64,000 nt of DNA, taken from positions 868,001 to 932,000 of the forward strand of contig JAALGY010000059.1 of assembly GCA_032358165.1 (NCBI GenBank), read 5' to 3'. A model generated the notes under the pieces. That model was not told the DNA's origin and ran no database searches. It was given only the letters and a program-made list of their open reading frames with translations. Position numbers and translations under genes: made by a program. Numbering within the stretch: position 1 is the stretch's first letter; every line of letters starts with the position of its first letter. The stretch is from Diplosphaera chodatii (Eukaryota; Chlorophyta; Trebouxiophyceae; Prasiolales; Stichococcaceae). Shown in pieces: positions 37,513 to 49,610 of this stretch.

Positions 37513-39135
37513 CCGCCCGCGGCACTTGCCCACGAACCGGAGCTAGAGCACCGATGAGCCGGTTCCGCTGCCAGTGATCTGCACGCGTCGAGTGTCAACC
37601 GGCTCTCGTCAGCTGCATGGTCACATCTCGCGCGCACGATTTACCGCATGAACTTCGCGCAATCACGCACCGCCGCAGCAGAGTGCGTGACAGGACTGCT
37701 ACTGTGATTTGAAGGGTGTCTATGTGCGCAAAGGCTACACGGTTGAAGTGTCAGAGGCCGGCGATGGGTGTATCCGTAACGTGACAGTAAGCCCAGGCGG
37801 AGATGATGTAAAACCTAGACAGATGTGTAGTCACTCAAAAGGTCAGCAAAATCGGTCGTAGGATTCAGTTGTATAAGACATGTTGGACCTGGCGCCATAG
37901 GTCTTTCGAAGGTCCGAGCCATGTTTTGCCGGTCGAATGCCCGATCGGGGCGAGCGGGAATGGGGCTGGCACTTTTCGGATCCATTAGTGCATGTTGCGC
38001 ATCCATCCGCAGCTGGCACCGCACTGGTGTTGTGCATGTTTGGCGGCATGCTACCTGAGAAGTACTACAATTGCGTAGATATCTGGCATGCCAGGGAGCA
38101 TGCCGGCAGCAAATGCTGCCTGTCATCAAATCCCACGCAGCGTGATAGCGGCACCATCTGCCGTGGCCCATGCCATGCGCGCAGGCACATCCCGCGTGCG
38201 TGGTAGTCATGACGCAGTCGTCCATGTCATGAGGTCCGCAGGCAGCAGGGCTGCACGCAGCCACCTCTGCTCATGCCTTGAGCCCCTGCAATCCCCGCCA
38301 GCAGCAGCTAGAGACCCCTTCTGGGTAGCCCAAGGTTCATGTGCCGTGCCATGCTGCTTGGGTGTTGCCTCCATGGCTCAGCACTGAAACTTGTCCTTGC
38401 AATGTTTGTTGCCAAGGTTGTTGCCGCCTGGCTCGAAGGTGTCCTGCGACAGCACATGTGTCGACCGACGAGGTTCCATTTGGAAATGTGCTTGGCCTCA
38501 CATCACATAGCAAAGCTGCAAATGTGCTCATCATTCGTGGACCTGCTAGCGTAGGCAAGGAGCATACATGCATAGGCTGCCACACAAACTTGGGCACACC
38601 TTGTAAAGCTGCTGCCTGTTCTCACACCTGCAGTGTACACCGCACAGCTGGTCAGCACTGGTTTCCAGAACATCTGTTGGAACTGTGCTGCAGCTTCAGC
38701 TTGCTAATCGGGCAGTCATGCGACAATACCGCACTCACGCCGCGAACTGATCCCAGTCTGCCTGCGGACATGACACTCACTGCTGTGGAAGTGCTGTCAT
38801 AGCAGCACCATGACAGCGCGTCAGCACTTGCACTCTGCCTTGTCAGCATTGTTGCTAAACAGGCGGCAGCGGCTCTTTGCAGTGCTCAAATCCTAGCTAC
38901 AGGTCTGCAATATATGCTTGGCGTCAGACTGAAGCTTCTCAGCTGCTTGTCACGACGTTTGCGCACCTCGGTCGGAACCTGCAGAGCAAGCAAAGGCAAC
39001 TCACTTGGTTTGGCAAACACACGCTGAATTGCACAAGGCGATCCGAAGGTGCAGCAGCTACTGACCACAGTGGTGGCAGCATAGCAAGGTCTAGCCAGCA
39101 AGGCTGCATGGGGTGAGTTCCGCCCCAAACAGCAC
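37513..39135. other. Intergenic upstream of the pseudokinase gene
   Basis: About 1.6 kb. The pseudokinase promoter should be at the left edge. Open frames on both strands (37937-38206 +, 38341-38802 +, 38337-38597 -) have no exon bias or domain resemblance. Confidence 0.4.
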
Positions 39136-39210
39136 CTGCTGGGTGACCGTGTAGCTGCAGTTGCCGAGCGCGGGCGTGCACGCCTCGTCTTTGGGGACGA
39201 CCTTGAAGCT
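39136..39210 (-). CDS. Candidate exon of an unrecognised Cys-containing protein
   Basis: A 25-codon phase-0 stretch lies between an acceptor-like CTCCTCCAG and a donor GTGCTG. It reads SFKVVPKDEACTP then ALGNCSYTVTQQ. Almost every third codon position is G or C, as in true exons of this window; the overlapping + frame is also open but lacks this bias. It contains an N-glycosylation-type NCS. I could not find convincing neighbours, so this may be one exon of a small secreted-protein gene or a relic. Confidence 0.3.
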
Positions 39211-40325
39211 CTGGAGGAGGCAGCGCCCATGTGGCATGTCACAAAGATGTGTGTGGTCTGGGTGTGCCATATGTAGCGACATGCAGTGCGGGCTGCCATC
39301 AGCATCACTGGCGGTGTCACAGATGGCGCGCGATGCTGGCAACTGCTTTCGCCCTCAGCGCACCTGGCCGGCTGTGCAGACCTGCCAGAGCTGCCGCTTG
39401 GCCGCTGCACAGCACATGCGCGGTATCATCAGCACTCCTTGAAGCCTACTGCATCGAAGGCTCTGTGCGCTGCAAGGCAGCCGCCTTTCAGATCATATGC
39501 AGTGGAGCACTCTCCTGCTGGCTGGCCTGCCTGCACCATGCTGGCATGCACAGAAACATGAACATGTACTGCGCTTGACAACGACCACATGGCGCACCCT
39601 TTCCTTGTGCGCAGCTGACCCCATCGTACCCGGACTGCCTGCAGAATGCTACACATCCAGCAAACAACCCCAGTCAGACTTCGTTGACGTGTCCTGGGAC
39701 GGCATGTACTATGACACTTCGTGGGTGTGTGATGTTTCGGTTCATCAAGCAGTGCAACATGCAGCTTTTGCTTGCATATGCAAAGCCGCAGGTGTTGATC
39801 GTCACTGCCAACCACGATGCTCGACAGGGGTGGCTCCACACCTACCTGCTTGAGCTGTTGTGCAGAAGACCATCAGCAGAAGCAATGCTACAGCCAGCAC
39901 TGATGCCCTGCACATGGCCGCCATGACTTTGATCAACGACAGTTGAAACGAGGACGTGGTTCACAACAGTGCCTGAGAGCAGTCTCGAACAACCTGGCTG
40001 AACACTTCTTCTTGCAAAATAAACCTACTTGGCGGATGTACAATGCCACCTGTCATCCTTCAAGGTGACATACCTCAGGCTGCCAAGTGGACCCCTGAGC
40101 AAGCGCCCTCGGATGACGAGAGCAACCTGAGCTGCAGCCAGCACCCACCGGGCGAAAGCTCCTACCGCCACCACAACTCGTTCGCACTCCTCACAGAGCT
40201 GATCAGTTCGTTTATCGAACCTGGTCGCCTCTCGCCTGTACAGCGTAAGCACGCCGCTGCAGACGCCTGTTATTATTGACTCTGGTGGCACAGCAGCGTG
40301 CTGAGACGCTGCTGGAATCGACACC
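39211..40325. other. Unassigned region with one possible + strand exon
   Basis: Mostly intergenic-like. Bases 39615-39723 (+) follow a GCAG and read LTPSYPDCLQNATHPANN and TCPGTACTMTL, a Cys-rich, N-glycosylatable peptide, but third-position bias is weak and no start or partner exon was found. The right part should hold the promoter of the 40326 gene. Confidence 0.35.
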
Positions 40326-43300
40326 ATGGCTGTCAGCGCCCCGTGCTCGGCTGGGCTGCTGTTGGCATTGTTGCTGGCGGCAGTAGTGGCGCCAGAGTTG
40401 GCGGCCGCCAGATACGCCGCCGCCTTTCCGTACCAGAAAAGGCACGTTCCCCCTGATCATTTTGTGCAAGACTCTGCTTGCAGCCTCCACCGTGCCGCTG
40501 TGCAGGATAACAGACGCCAAGACATGCCAGGATCATTAGGAGTTTCACCTTGATCGGGCATTACATTGGCTGTGGGTGCTGCTGAGTCAGCGTGCACACT
40601 CTTGGCGACCCTGAGCTTGTGGCAGCATATTCTGATGCGATCTGACTATCACTGACCACCGCCCGCTCATCGGAGTGTCAACAATATGCCTTGCCCCCAG
40701 GACCTGCATATCCAAACTCGCTGCTTGCTGGATGCAGGCCGGCTGCTGCTGGGCTCCGCAGCGGCCACCGGGTCCAGCGCGGCCGGCGGCGGCGGCGGCG
40801 GCTCCGCAGCCAGCTCGTCCGCCGCTGCGTCTGGAGGTGATGAGCCTTGGGCGGCTGCGTGTGCCCCATGCTCGCACAGGCGGGCATGCATGGGGACGAG
40901 CACTGTTGTGTCCCAGCACTTGCGTGTCTTGATGTGCCGGCAACGCGAGGGCTTGACAGTGATGAAGTCAGATCATCTGGTGCACTGCCGCAGGTGGGGC
41001 CGCGGCCAGCAGTGCGGCGGCGACCACCGCTTCGGGAGGCAGCGCGGCCACGGCCGCCGCCGCCGCCTCTGGCGGAGCGTCCAGCGCTTCCGCTGCGGCC
41101 GCCAGCGCTGCAGGCAGGAGATCTTCCTTTCTGCTGCTCACACTGCATCATCAAGGACTGCAAGCTTGTTGGTATGCTGCCGCACTACGTACCTGCATGT
41201 GGTTTGGAGGGTTGCCGGTGCTCCTTGGGATGAGGCTTGCACTTGTGCGAACACTGCAGGGGCATCCGCTGCATCCGCGTCTGCCGCGGCCGGCGGCGAT
41301 TCGGCAGGCGCAGCAGCAGCAACCGCGGTGGCCGCCTCCAGCATCACACCAACGGTGCAGCGGTGAGAGGCACAGGGCGCACCACCTGTGGGCAACCACC
41401 TGCAAACATGCTCAGCCCCGAAACAGCATGGACTATGTCCTGCACAATGTGCTCTTCATTACCCCAGGGGGACTCCTCTGCTCGTGACTAGCCCTGTACA
41501 TACGCATAGCCAGATGAGCAGGAACGACCACTGAGCCGCGTGAATGACCATCGTAACGAAAGCTGCGTTGCAGGTTCCTGCCAAACACGCCCACCTGCAG
41601 CGCCGCCGCCGCCGCCGCTGCATCTGCTGCGTCCAGTGGCAGCGCCGTCAGCACTGCAACCGCCGCAGGTCTGTTGGTTGTCACGTCTTCATATCTCCTT
41701 GCTAATATATTGGAAGAGGGGCACTCCCCGCTTGTTTCTTCATTTGGCTGGACGGAGCACCCTCTTGTATGCTGCCGAGGCAGCAGAGGCACATTGGGTA
41801 TGCAGCATGATCAGGTACATGCCACACTGACTGCCGACGGTTCTGCACCCAGCTGCCGCATCGTGCCTGGCCTCCGCCGCCTCTGCCGCCGCCGCTGCCG
41901 GCAACTGCGGTGCCGCTGCAAGCGCTGCGTCGGCCGCCGCCGGACTCGACGTCGCCGCCGCCACCGCAGCAGCCGCCACCGCAGCGCAGGTGCCATTGTG
42001 ATCAACCATGTGAACCTGTGAAGCTCGTGGTGCTGCTAATCCCGCCTCCGTTGCGCCATCGCAAGTTGACTATCAGCTGTGTTACTTGTGAATATGTTCC
42101 TCTTGAAATCCTCGTGCTCATCCTAACAAAGTCGGAGCCTTGTCTGGGTTGTGTACAGGTGCCTCTTCTGCTGCCGCTGCATCTGCCGCATCCTCCGCCC
42201 AGGACACTAGCAATGCCGCCGTCGCCGCCGCTGCAGCTGCTGCGTCCAACGGCTGCCCAGGTATGATCAGGAGGCAGTGATCCTCAAGGCGTTTGCAGAT
42301 GGTGGCAAGACGCACAGACCCTGCATCCTGACATCTGCACGATGGGCAGTCACGTGCTTACATGTCCCTCGGGATGCTTCTGCCGTTCAATGGTGCACGG
42401 GTTGGGGTCCGATGACGGTGTGTGGTGGTGCAGGCCTGGTGAGCAACACTGGCACTGCGTCCTCCGCTGCAGCTGCCAGCAGTGCCGCGTCTGCAGCTAG
42501 CGGCGCTGGGAGGTAGGAGCTCGTCTGTTCAGAGAGCTTGCCTGGTGCACTGCATTGCTGTACGTGTGCTCCGCCACTTGCAGCAGGTTTCAAGCATTCC
42601 GTTCACCCGGCCAAAGATACCTTTGGGGCATGCACCCCTCCTCATGCAGGAGGACGTGAGGCCTTCTTCACGTTGGCTCATATGTTGCAATACACTGCAG
42701 GCCCGACCGCGCCCTGATCGCTTTTCCTGCCTGTGCAGCTTTGGCAGCGGCTGCAGCTCTGCAGCTTCCGCGGCGGCAGCAGGTGCCCCGTAGCAGTCAC
42801 CGCTGAGCAACTATGAGCCGCGTCTTCCCTGGTGCTGGCTTGTCTTGCGCACTTCCCTGGCACCTCCTTCTCGATGTCTGACACCAACAAAGCCGATGTT
42901 TACTGTTTGCAGGCGGCGCCGCCAGCGCAGCTGCAGCCGCGAGCTGCTATGCGTGAGGGTGTTCAGCCACCAATTCTTGTGACAGTGCCCTGCGCCAATG
43001 TCCTGGCTGCCCCCGCCACATTGCCTGGTGCTGCTGTTGTGCCAAAGGACGTTGTTCTGGTGCAGCGCGGCTGCAGCTGCGGCTGCGGCGGCTGGGGACT
43101 GCGGCGCTGCATCTTCCGCCGCGGCTGCCGCCGGCGGGTTTTCGTCCGCCGCCTCCGCGGCTGCTGCATCCGGCGGCGGTGCGGTGTCATTGCACACCAG
43201 CGCTGGACTGCATGACACAGTGGCACAGAGCTGGCTGTGTCGCAAGCTGTGCGAAATGGGAAGCTGTGAAACCTGCTGGAGGCTGCTATCATGAGCATAG

Positions 43301-44547
43301 CACGATGTGTGAGTAGCAAATGGGATAGCAGTAAAGTGCAAGCACGATGGCGTAGTGCCAACAGCCCAACACCGCATGAAGCAGTCAGTTTTTCAGCCTA
43401 AGCAGTGTGAATTCGACGATGCAGGCTCCTCGAGTGCGTCATCCGCCGCGGCCTCTGGCGCCGGCAGTGCTGCATCCTCTGCTGCCGCTGCATCCGGGTC
43501 CTGCACTCCCGGTGAGCTGACGCACCTGATGCTTCCCTTCTGCGGCCGGACATGTGGTGCAGCTGCTGTACCGTGCATCACTGACTGCGAACACTCCAAC
43601 GCTCTCAGTGAGGTGTTGTCACTGCGCACACTTACGATGGTGCGTACTCGACAAAGACTGAATCACATGTGTTTCTCCTTGTCCGCAGGCCAGCCCACTG
43701 CACCAACGACACCCACCACACCCACGGTTCCAACTGCACCAACTGCGCCAACAGCTCCAACAGCACCGACCGCGCCAACCAACGGGCTCCTGGCGCAGCC
43801 GGAGATCACCGCGGCAAACCCCGAGGGCGGCGCCCCCACCGAGGCCCCGCCCGCGACGCCGCCCGCCCCCGGCGCCGGCACGGGGCCCCTCAACCTCGTG
43901 CGCCTTGCTTCTGTCTCGCCTTGCGATGCATGATGAGGCGGCCACGGTGATGTCTGTTAGGATTGGCACCTGGACGGATGTCAGACGGGGCAAATCACCT
44001 GTTGAGAGGGCAGTGATTAACAACTAGAGTCACGGCAGCACCTCAGGCTCGCCCTTCAATGCCCGGGTGCCTGGCAAAACCCTGCTCAGTCTGCCGTCGC
44101 CTTCTGCAACAGCCCCCCGGCGTCAACAGCTGCCAGATTTGGAGCTGCCTTGCCCAGCCCATCCGCGCTAGCTGACACTCATGCTCTTGTACAGCAACTG
44201 GGCATCAGTTGCCATGCTACTATCTTGGTGGACCTGCAGGTGGCTGCTGCACTGCCCTCCCCGCCGCCGCCGCCCGTCCAGACTTCTGCGCCCACTGCAA
44301 CTGGTATGTGCCGGATTCCTGACTTCCGGCACTCTGACACCTGCTGCAGACTGCTGTTGTGCACACCAGGTAACCTGCTCCTTCGCTGCCATAAGAGGCA
44401 GCTGGCGCGTCACATGCAGGCCTGCCTGACCAGGGCCAACCGGAGCAGCCCTCCAACCTGCCTGCCGACCAGGGCGTACCCGAGCAGCCCTCGGACACCA
44501 GCAGCGGCACTGGCAGCGGCGACATGACGCCCACTGGTACACGCTGA
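40326..44547 (+). CDS. Secreted Ala/Ser-rich repeat protein built from mini-exons
   Basis: The first exon starts at ATG 40326 with a signal peptide (MAVSAPCSAGLLLALLLAAV). Then come short exons encoding Ala/Ser-rich modules: 40738-40836, 40994-41113, 41260-41362, 41574-41668, 41853-41989, 42159-42260, 42434-42512, 42739-42782, 42913-42952, 43066-43178 and 43425-43511. They are followed by a Thr-Ala-Pro repeat exon (43689-43897, PTAPTAPTAPTAPT), a Pro exon (44240-44303, LPSPPPPPVQTSAPTAT) and a last exon 44420-44547 ending in TGA. Phases close throughout 40738-41989 and throughout 42159-44547. The junctions exon 1/2 and 41989/42159 are unresolved. The product is about 500 residues with scattered Cys and no recognised domain. 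AP/TAP/SP motifs suggest hydroxyproline O-glycosylation and a wall or extracellular matrix role, by analogy with arabinogalactan-type proteins. The function is not established. Confidence 0.75.
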
Positions 44548-45352
44548 TCGTCGCTTGGCATCTACGTATACACCCCATCAAGCCTTGGTGAGGGTTCGGT
44601 ACATCGTCAGGCTGAAAACATTGCGCACCTGTGAAAGCGAAACAGCACGCAGTTGTAAAAAGGCTAAAGCTGCTGAGGGTGGCAGCTGATGTGCAGGCGT
44701 CCACATGTGCTGTGTCTGTTGTCTGCAGCTCCATCCTTATGGTACTGGCGTGCGGTTGGCAGTGCTGCAGCCGTCACTGTCGCACTGATAAGGTAGTGGC
44801 GCAAGACCCAAGTTGGTGCTGCAGGGTGGCACTTGTTCGGCCGTGCAGCCTCGGCATGATGCAACCTGTGATACGAACTTGCGCTACCAAACGCTGCATT
44901 TGGATGCGATACATACAGTCCTTTCGGACTTCCCCCCCAGACGTGTTGTCGCAAGTCCTTAGGTTGTTTTCGATTAGATTCTCGCTGGCACCTTGAGTTG
45001 CGATTGTCGTTGGAAACTGTAGCATGCCGCTTGCTGCTACTTGTCAAATGGTGTACTGGTTACAGCAAGCAAGCCTTTATGCACTCGCTATCTCATCTCA
45101 AGCTCCAATTACTGACCGAGACATGGCACTGATGCACGCAGCTGGAAGCGTCACATACTCGTACAGTGCACCCACACACCATCGGCTTGGTTCTGGTCAC
45201 ACCGCCTCCAAGAGCAGCAGCTGATTGCTGGCTGGCGGACAAAGCGCTCGAAGCACTGGTGTCTGTCCCACATTTGCTGATTCTCCGAGTCTAGAGACAT
45301 CGTGCGGTGCGTCCTGCAGCGGTTGCCGTGGTGTTTGCTTGCGCAGAGCTGC
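44548..45352. other. Convergent intergenic region
   Basis: 0.8 kb between the stops of the Ala/Ser-rich gene (+) and the F-box-like gene (-). Nothing recognisable beyond presumed 3' UTRs. Confidence 0.5.
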
Positions 45353-47595
45353 TCAATCAAGGTCTGATCCCTGGGCCGCCCAGGTGCGCGTGAACCCGAG
45401 GTTTGCTCCTGCCAGCCTGGTGCGTGCCTCCAGCTTGACTAAGACCAGCACGAAGCCATCATCGTCGGGCTTGTCGTCGTCCTGCCACCACTCTGTCACA
45501 CGCAGGTGCTGTGGCGCTGCAGCCTTGCACACGGCGGCTGGCGGCGGCCTGAATCCCCCAGCTAGTATCAGGCATTGGGTGACGGTGGCGACCTGCACCA
45601 GAAGCCACCGCAGCATCTGCCTTGCGCCCCACTTCAGATTGTGCTGTCTACTAACTCGGGCAACGGGCAGTCGTCAGATATGGCCCTGGTCCAAGCATGC
45701 AGCAACACATGACCACAACAGCCCTGCGAAAATCTAATCTTACTTGGGACACGCCCAAAGACAGCTCCCTTCCTCACCTGCACGGTGGACGGGAGCTGGG
45801 ACAGGAAGCTGGGCGGGAGCTGGCAGTGCAAGCTGCCTTCATGAATGAGCCATCTGAGCTTCTGCAAGCCGCCAATCGCTGCGGCAGCTGTCGTCATGTA
45901 CTCTGTCCCGTCAAGCTTGCTCTTTGCAAGGTCGAAGCCGTTGGGTCCGGTGTACTCCAGGGTCTCCAGAAGCGGGGGCAGCCCAAGAGGCAGATGGCCG
46001 CAGATGCCCTGGAGCACCCTCAGCCGCTGCAACATGGCACGAGATGGAGGTCATGTTGTCTTGAGGTGCGTGGCGGCGTTCGCCAACTGAAGCGCATCCA
46101 GATACTAGCGCTTGCTAGTGCAATCAATAGTGCAATCGATGAGACAAGCGTATGCTGTCTCCACATACGACATGCACCCAGTTCCAGGTCATCTTGAGCC
46201 CCAGTGACGAGGGCCAACAACTGCAGACGAAGATGCGCAACCTACCGGGTATGCGTCTGGTGGCGCGGTCCATGTGAAGTGTCCCTTCCGGCGTGTCTCA
46301 ACAATCAGACTCTCCAGCACCGGCCCCGACTTCTGCTGGAAGTAGGGCGCTGCCACCAGCTGGGACACCTGCGATGGGCATTGGGAAGCGTGCAGGTTGC
46401 CGCCTCTGGTGTGGCATGTCCACAGACCACGTGTGTGGGGCATCAGGGTTTGGCAGGCAACTCTGCAGGTGTCTGTTCCAGAAGTGAGTGAGTGAGCAAC
46501 GCGGGGTTACTGCACTCACCGCCATGCTACAGCCGGATCAGACGCTGCGGCTGCTTTGCTACTAGCCTGTCAACCCCGATTCACGAGGCTTACTTGCTGC
46601 ATGCAGGAAGCTGCGCACCGCGTCGGACAGCTCCCGTGACGGAAGTTTGATGTAGTAGTCCTGCTTTGCTGACGTGGGCTGCAGGACCGCCAGGCTGCTG
46701 ATTGGCACCCTGGTCCGTGCCAGCTGCAACAGAGATAAGCGCCTGAATGAGCATCTGTCGCTCTGACGATGCAACTGGCATGTTAGTCAGGCCCAACCTA
46801 GTCCGTCAGTTGCTATTGCGCACAGTGCGTGCTAGGGTGCACACAGGGATGTTTCAATATGTTGCAGCTGTTCTCACATGGTTCAGGCTAGCTAGTGTAC
46901 ATTGGATCGTCCTGAGAACGGTCAAGACATGCACAGCAGGCTGAATAATCCTATATATTCTGGCCTCAGGTCGCCACTGCAGCACTGCATCGTCAAGTGA
47001 TTCACACATTTGCACCTGGCTACTACTTGTGTGATCACTCAGCAAGCAACTGCAGCGCTGAACGGTTATACGGTTATTCACTACCTGATGCAGGCGGCCA
47101 ACCACGCGGGTGTCGTCCGGCACCCGGCCACCCAGCACGTTCGAAATGCTATCACCCAGCGCGCGCAGAAGGTCGTCGTATTTACTCCGCGTGTGCACAA
47201 TGACGTAGACCAGCACCAGACGGACTGGAATGCGCTGCATCACCCTTCGCCATCTGCACAGAAAGCTCGTGTGCCTTTCGAACCCAGCAGCGGCAGCAGG
47301 ACTACAGCAGTCAGACCCAAGCTGGAGGAGTGGACAAGATGCTGCCAGCAAGCTGCTGCGCTTTTGCCTCAGATCTGAGCTCTAGAGCAGAGTTTGTGCG
47401 CTGCAGCACTTGGAAGCAACCTGTGAAGAAGGCGCGCTGCATGCCATACCTGCTGTCCACGCTGGCCAGTGTGTTCCACACAGCAAGGCGGTCAAACGTG
47501 TCGCAGTCTGTTTCGCCTTCTGCTTGCAGTGGCCTTGTCAGAGGCTGCAGGATGAGCTCCAGGATGTGGACGGGCAACTCGACCATCTGCACCAT
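45353..47595 (-). CDS. F-box-like protein with leucine-rich repeat-like C-terminus
   Basis: The start ATG at 47595 sits in CCACCATGG. Exons are 47595-47450, 47253-47085, 46723-46594, 46368-46246, 46026-45778 and 45616-45353 (stop TGA). The first three junctions close in phase. The join between 46594 and 46368 does not, so a micro-exon or other site is missing. The N-terminus VELPVHILELILQPL with DTFDRLAVWNTLASV a little further on has the spacing of an F-box (Skp1-binding) with a Leu-Pro opening. Later segments such as LQRLRVLQGICGHLP, LPPLLETLEYTGPNGFDL and LQKLRWLIHEGSLHC are spaced like leucine-rich repeats. If real, it would be a substrate receptor of an SCF ubiquitin ligase. The C-terminus has an acidic DDDKPDDDGF loop. 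The F-box call rests on a short motif and is moderate. Confidence 0.6.
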
Positions 47596-49610
47596 GGTGG
47601 CAGCTGATCGACAACGCTCGGCTCGTCACCTGCCTGTCGAGCGAGACTGCGCTGTTGAGGAGGTGGGAGCCTGGTCATCTAGCACCGCCCCCTTAACCTG
47701 CGGCATGACGGGGGCCCGTTCCTGCGCAGGGCGGCTGTGAGGGCGCCAATGCCGATGTCAGAAGGAGCTGGAAAACCCCCTATCGGGGCCTGCCCTTTGG
47801 CCTCGTGAGCCGATCGGCACAACCTCCGTCATACTGATCCTGGTCAGAAACGTGTGCCGGACTTGAGCAGGACGTGTGAGTGATCACTTTGCCATCAGAA
47901 CGTCACCATGTCAGCTTTGGACGGAAGCTGCGACAGACAAGGCCACTGTCAACACGCACTGCGGTGATGATGCATGGCATAGTGAGGCGCAGCTAGTGGA
48001 TTGTGTTTGCCCCATCGAAATGTGCATTCACCAGCTCACGAACATATGAGTGCTGGGGTCTGCTGCCATGTGTGATGCACGCAGTGGGTCCGCGCCATTA
48101 CGCAGTGGAGCCGCCGGCGTGCGGCAGCTGCAGGCAGACACGTGCTGAGATTGTGGCTTGCCACTTTGACAACTGATTCTGGGCGAGCATGTGCCATTTG
48201 GGCCCCAAGCAATCGGAGGCAGCTGTGCAGCATGGTGGGCCTGCGTGTAACATGGCACCACGCAGGCTGATCATGCACTGCGCAGCAGGGTCTAACAATG
48301 CACGAGTGGCAAACAGCACAGATTCCACCGAGCACTGGTAACATTCGTACGCAAGCCGGCTCTCAGTAGGAGGTATCCAGTACATCTTGGGTTGACGGCT
48401 GGCCGCAGCAACTTCTCTAACTGCACGACAGTACTGCCTGGCTGCCTGCGCCAGGTGGTTTGAGGGTTTAGCACGGTGCAAAATTGCACGACTATCGTGG
48501 CGCACTGATCGGGGCGTCACCTGCAGAGCAGAACGCCGCCCGCAGCGCGCCACGCGCCGACTACGACCTTGCACGATGGATATTGTCGGTACCCAACGGC
48601 TCTATGTGTCAATTGTCGCACGCAGCCGTTGGAGTAGACTCATACGCTCCGAAGTAGTCCGGGTGGCCGTTGCCGTACGTATTGGCTCACCGAAAGTCGT
48701 GCGTCACGATCGGCCATCAGCATAAATGGGTTTTCGCGCCGCTGTACGTTCATTCTGCCACTTACACTCTCCACCATGAGCCCGCCGCAGGTCTAAGCCG
48801 CCTGACGGGCCCCCTGCACCACTCGCTGCGCTCGCCATCCTAAAAGCACGGAGGTGCGAGGCACAGTAATACCATCGGCATGCATGGCCTGTGCATCGCC
48901 TTTCCCTGCGGCTGCAGCTCAGAACATGATAGATGGACATTCATATGGGAGTGGCGGTGCAGTCGGATCGTCCTGTGTCGCAGCCTGGCGCTGCACCTGC
49001 TCATGTCGCGGTCTTGCGTCATGGTCATTCCGACATTTGCCCCGGTGCATGGCATCGCTGTAGCCTCTCTGAAGGGTTAAATGCCGTCTGGTACTTATAA
49101 CATGCCTGTTCAAAGAGCAATCGGGCAGCTCCCCAGGTATCTCACGCGTAGTCGATGTGCGAGTTGGTTGTGGGTATTCTTGGCATGTCCAATGTGCCTG
49201 GTTTTCACGATCAGACTGCATTGCTGGCCAGCAACCGTGCGCGTGCCACTTCATAGCTCTTCCACTGCGTTGCTTGCTGATCGCCGCTGTTGTATCAGAC
49301 CTCTAGGGCTGCGGCAGCCCTCGGACTGACCGACCTGTATGTTTTGGCACTTCGTGTCATGCATGGTACACCCGCTGCGATCGTTTGCAGCGCGCGAGCT
49401 GCCTGCAGTACCTCATTCATACAGATATAATCGTAGTGAGGCCGTTGCATACCGCGCGATCGCAGAAGCGTAGTCGCCGAAGACCCGAGGTACGATGCAC
49501 TACGGTCATCGGAGGCGGCCGGTGCAGTAGGATTCTGGCGCCACACCCATGACCGCACCGCTCGCCAGCTCACTTGCTCATTCAAGCGTTCCTCTGCCGC
49601 CTCGCAGGCC
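47596..49610. other. Divergent intergenic region
   Basis: 2 kb between the starts of the F-box-like gene (-) and the wall-glycoprotein gene (+); both promoters should lie here. A 158-codon minus frame (48574-48098) and other frames show no exon bias. No RNA gene or repeat was recognised. Confidence 0.5.

Noticed and set aside
42159..42260. Alternative Pro/Leu reading frame of this exon (phase 0-0)
   Set aside because: Open and spliceable, but the Ala/Ser frame joins the following exon in phase and matches the other modules. It remains possible as an alternative frame because the upstream junction is unresolved.
40738..43511. Regularly spaced similar GC-rich blocks that could suggest a repeat array or CRISPR
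   Set aside because: Blocks differ in length and sequence and translate as Ala/Ser modules with splice borders; there are no identical direct repeats.
48098..48574. 158-codon minus ORF
   Set aside because: No bias, domain or splice context; lies in a divergent promoter region.
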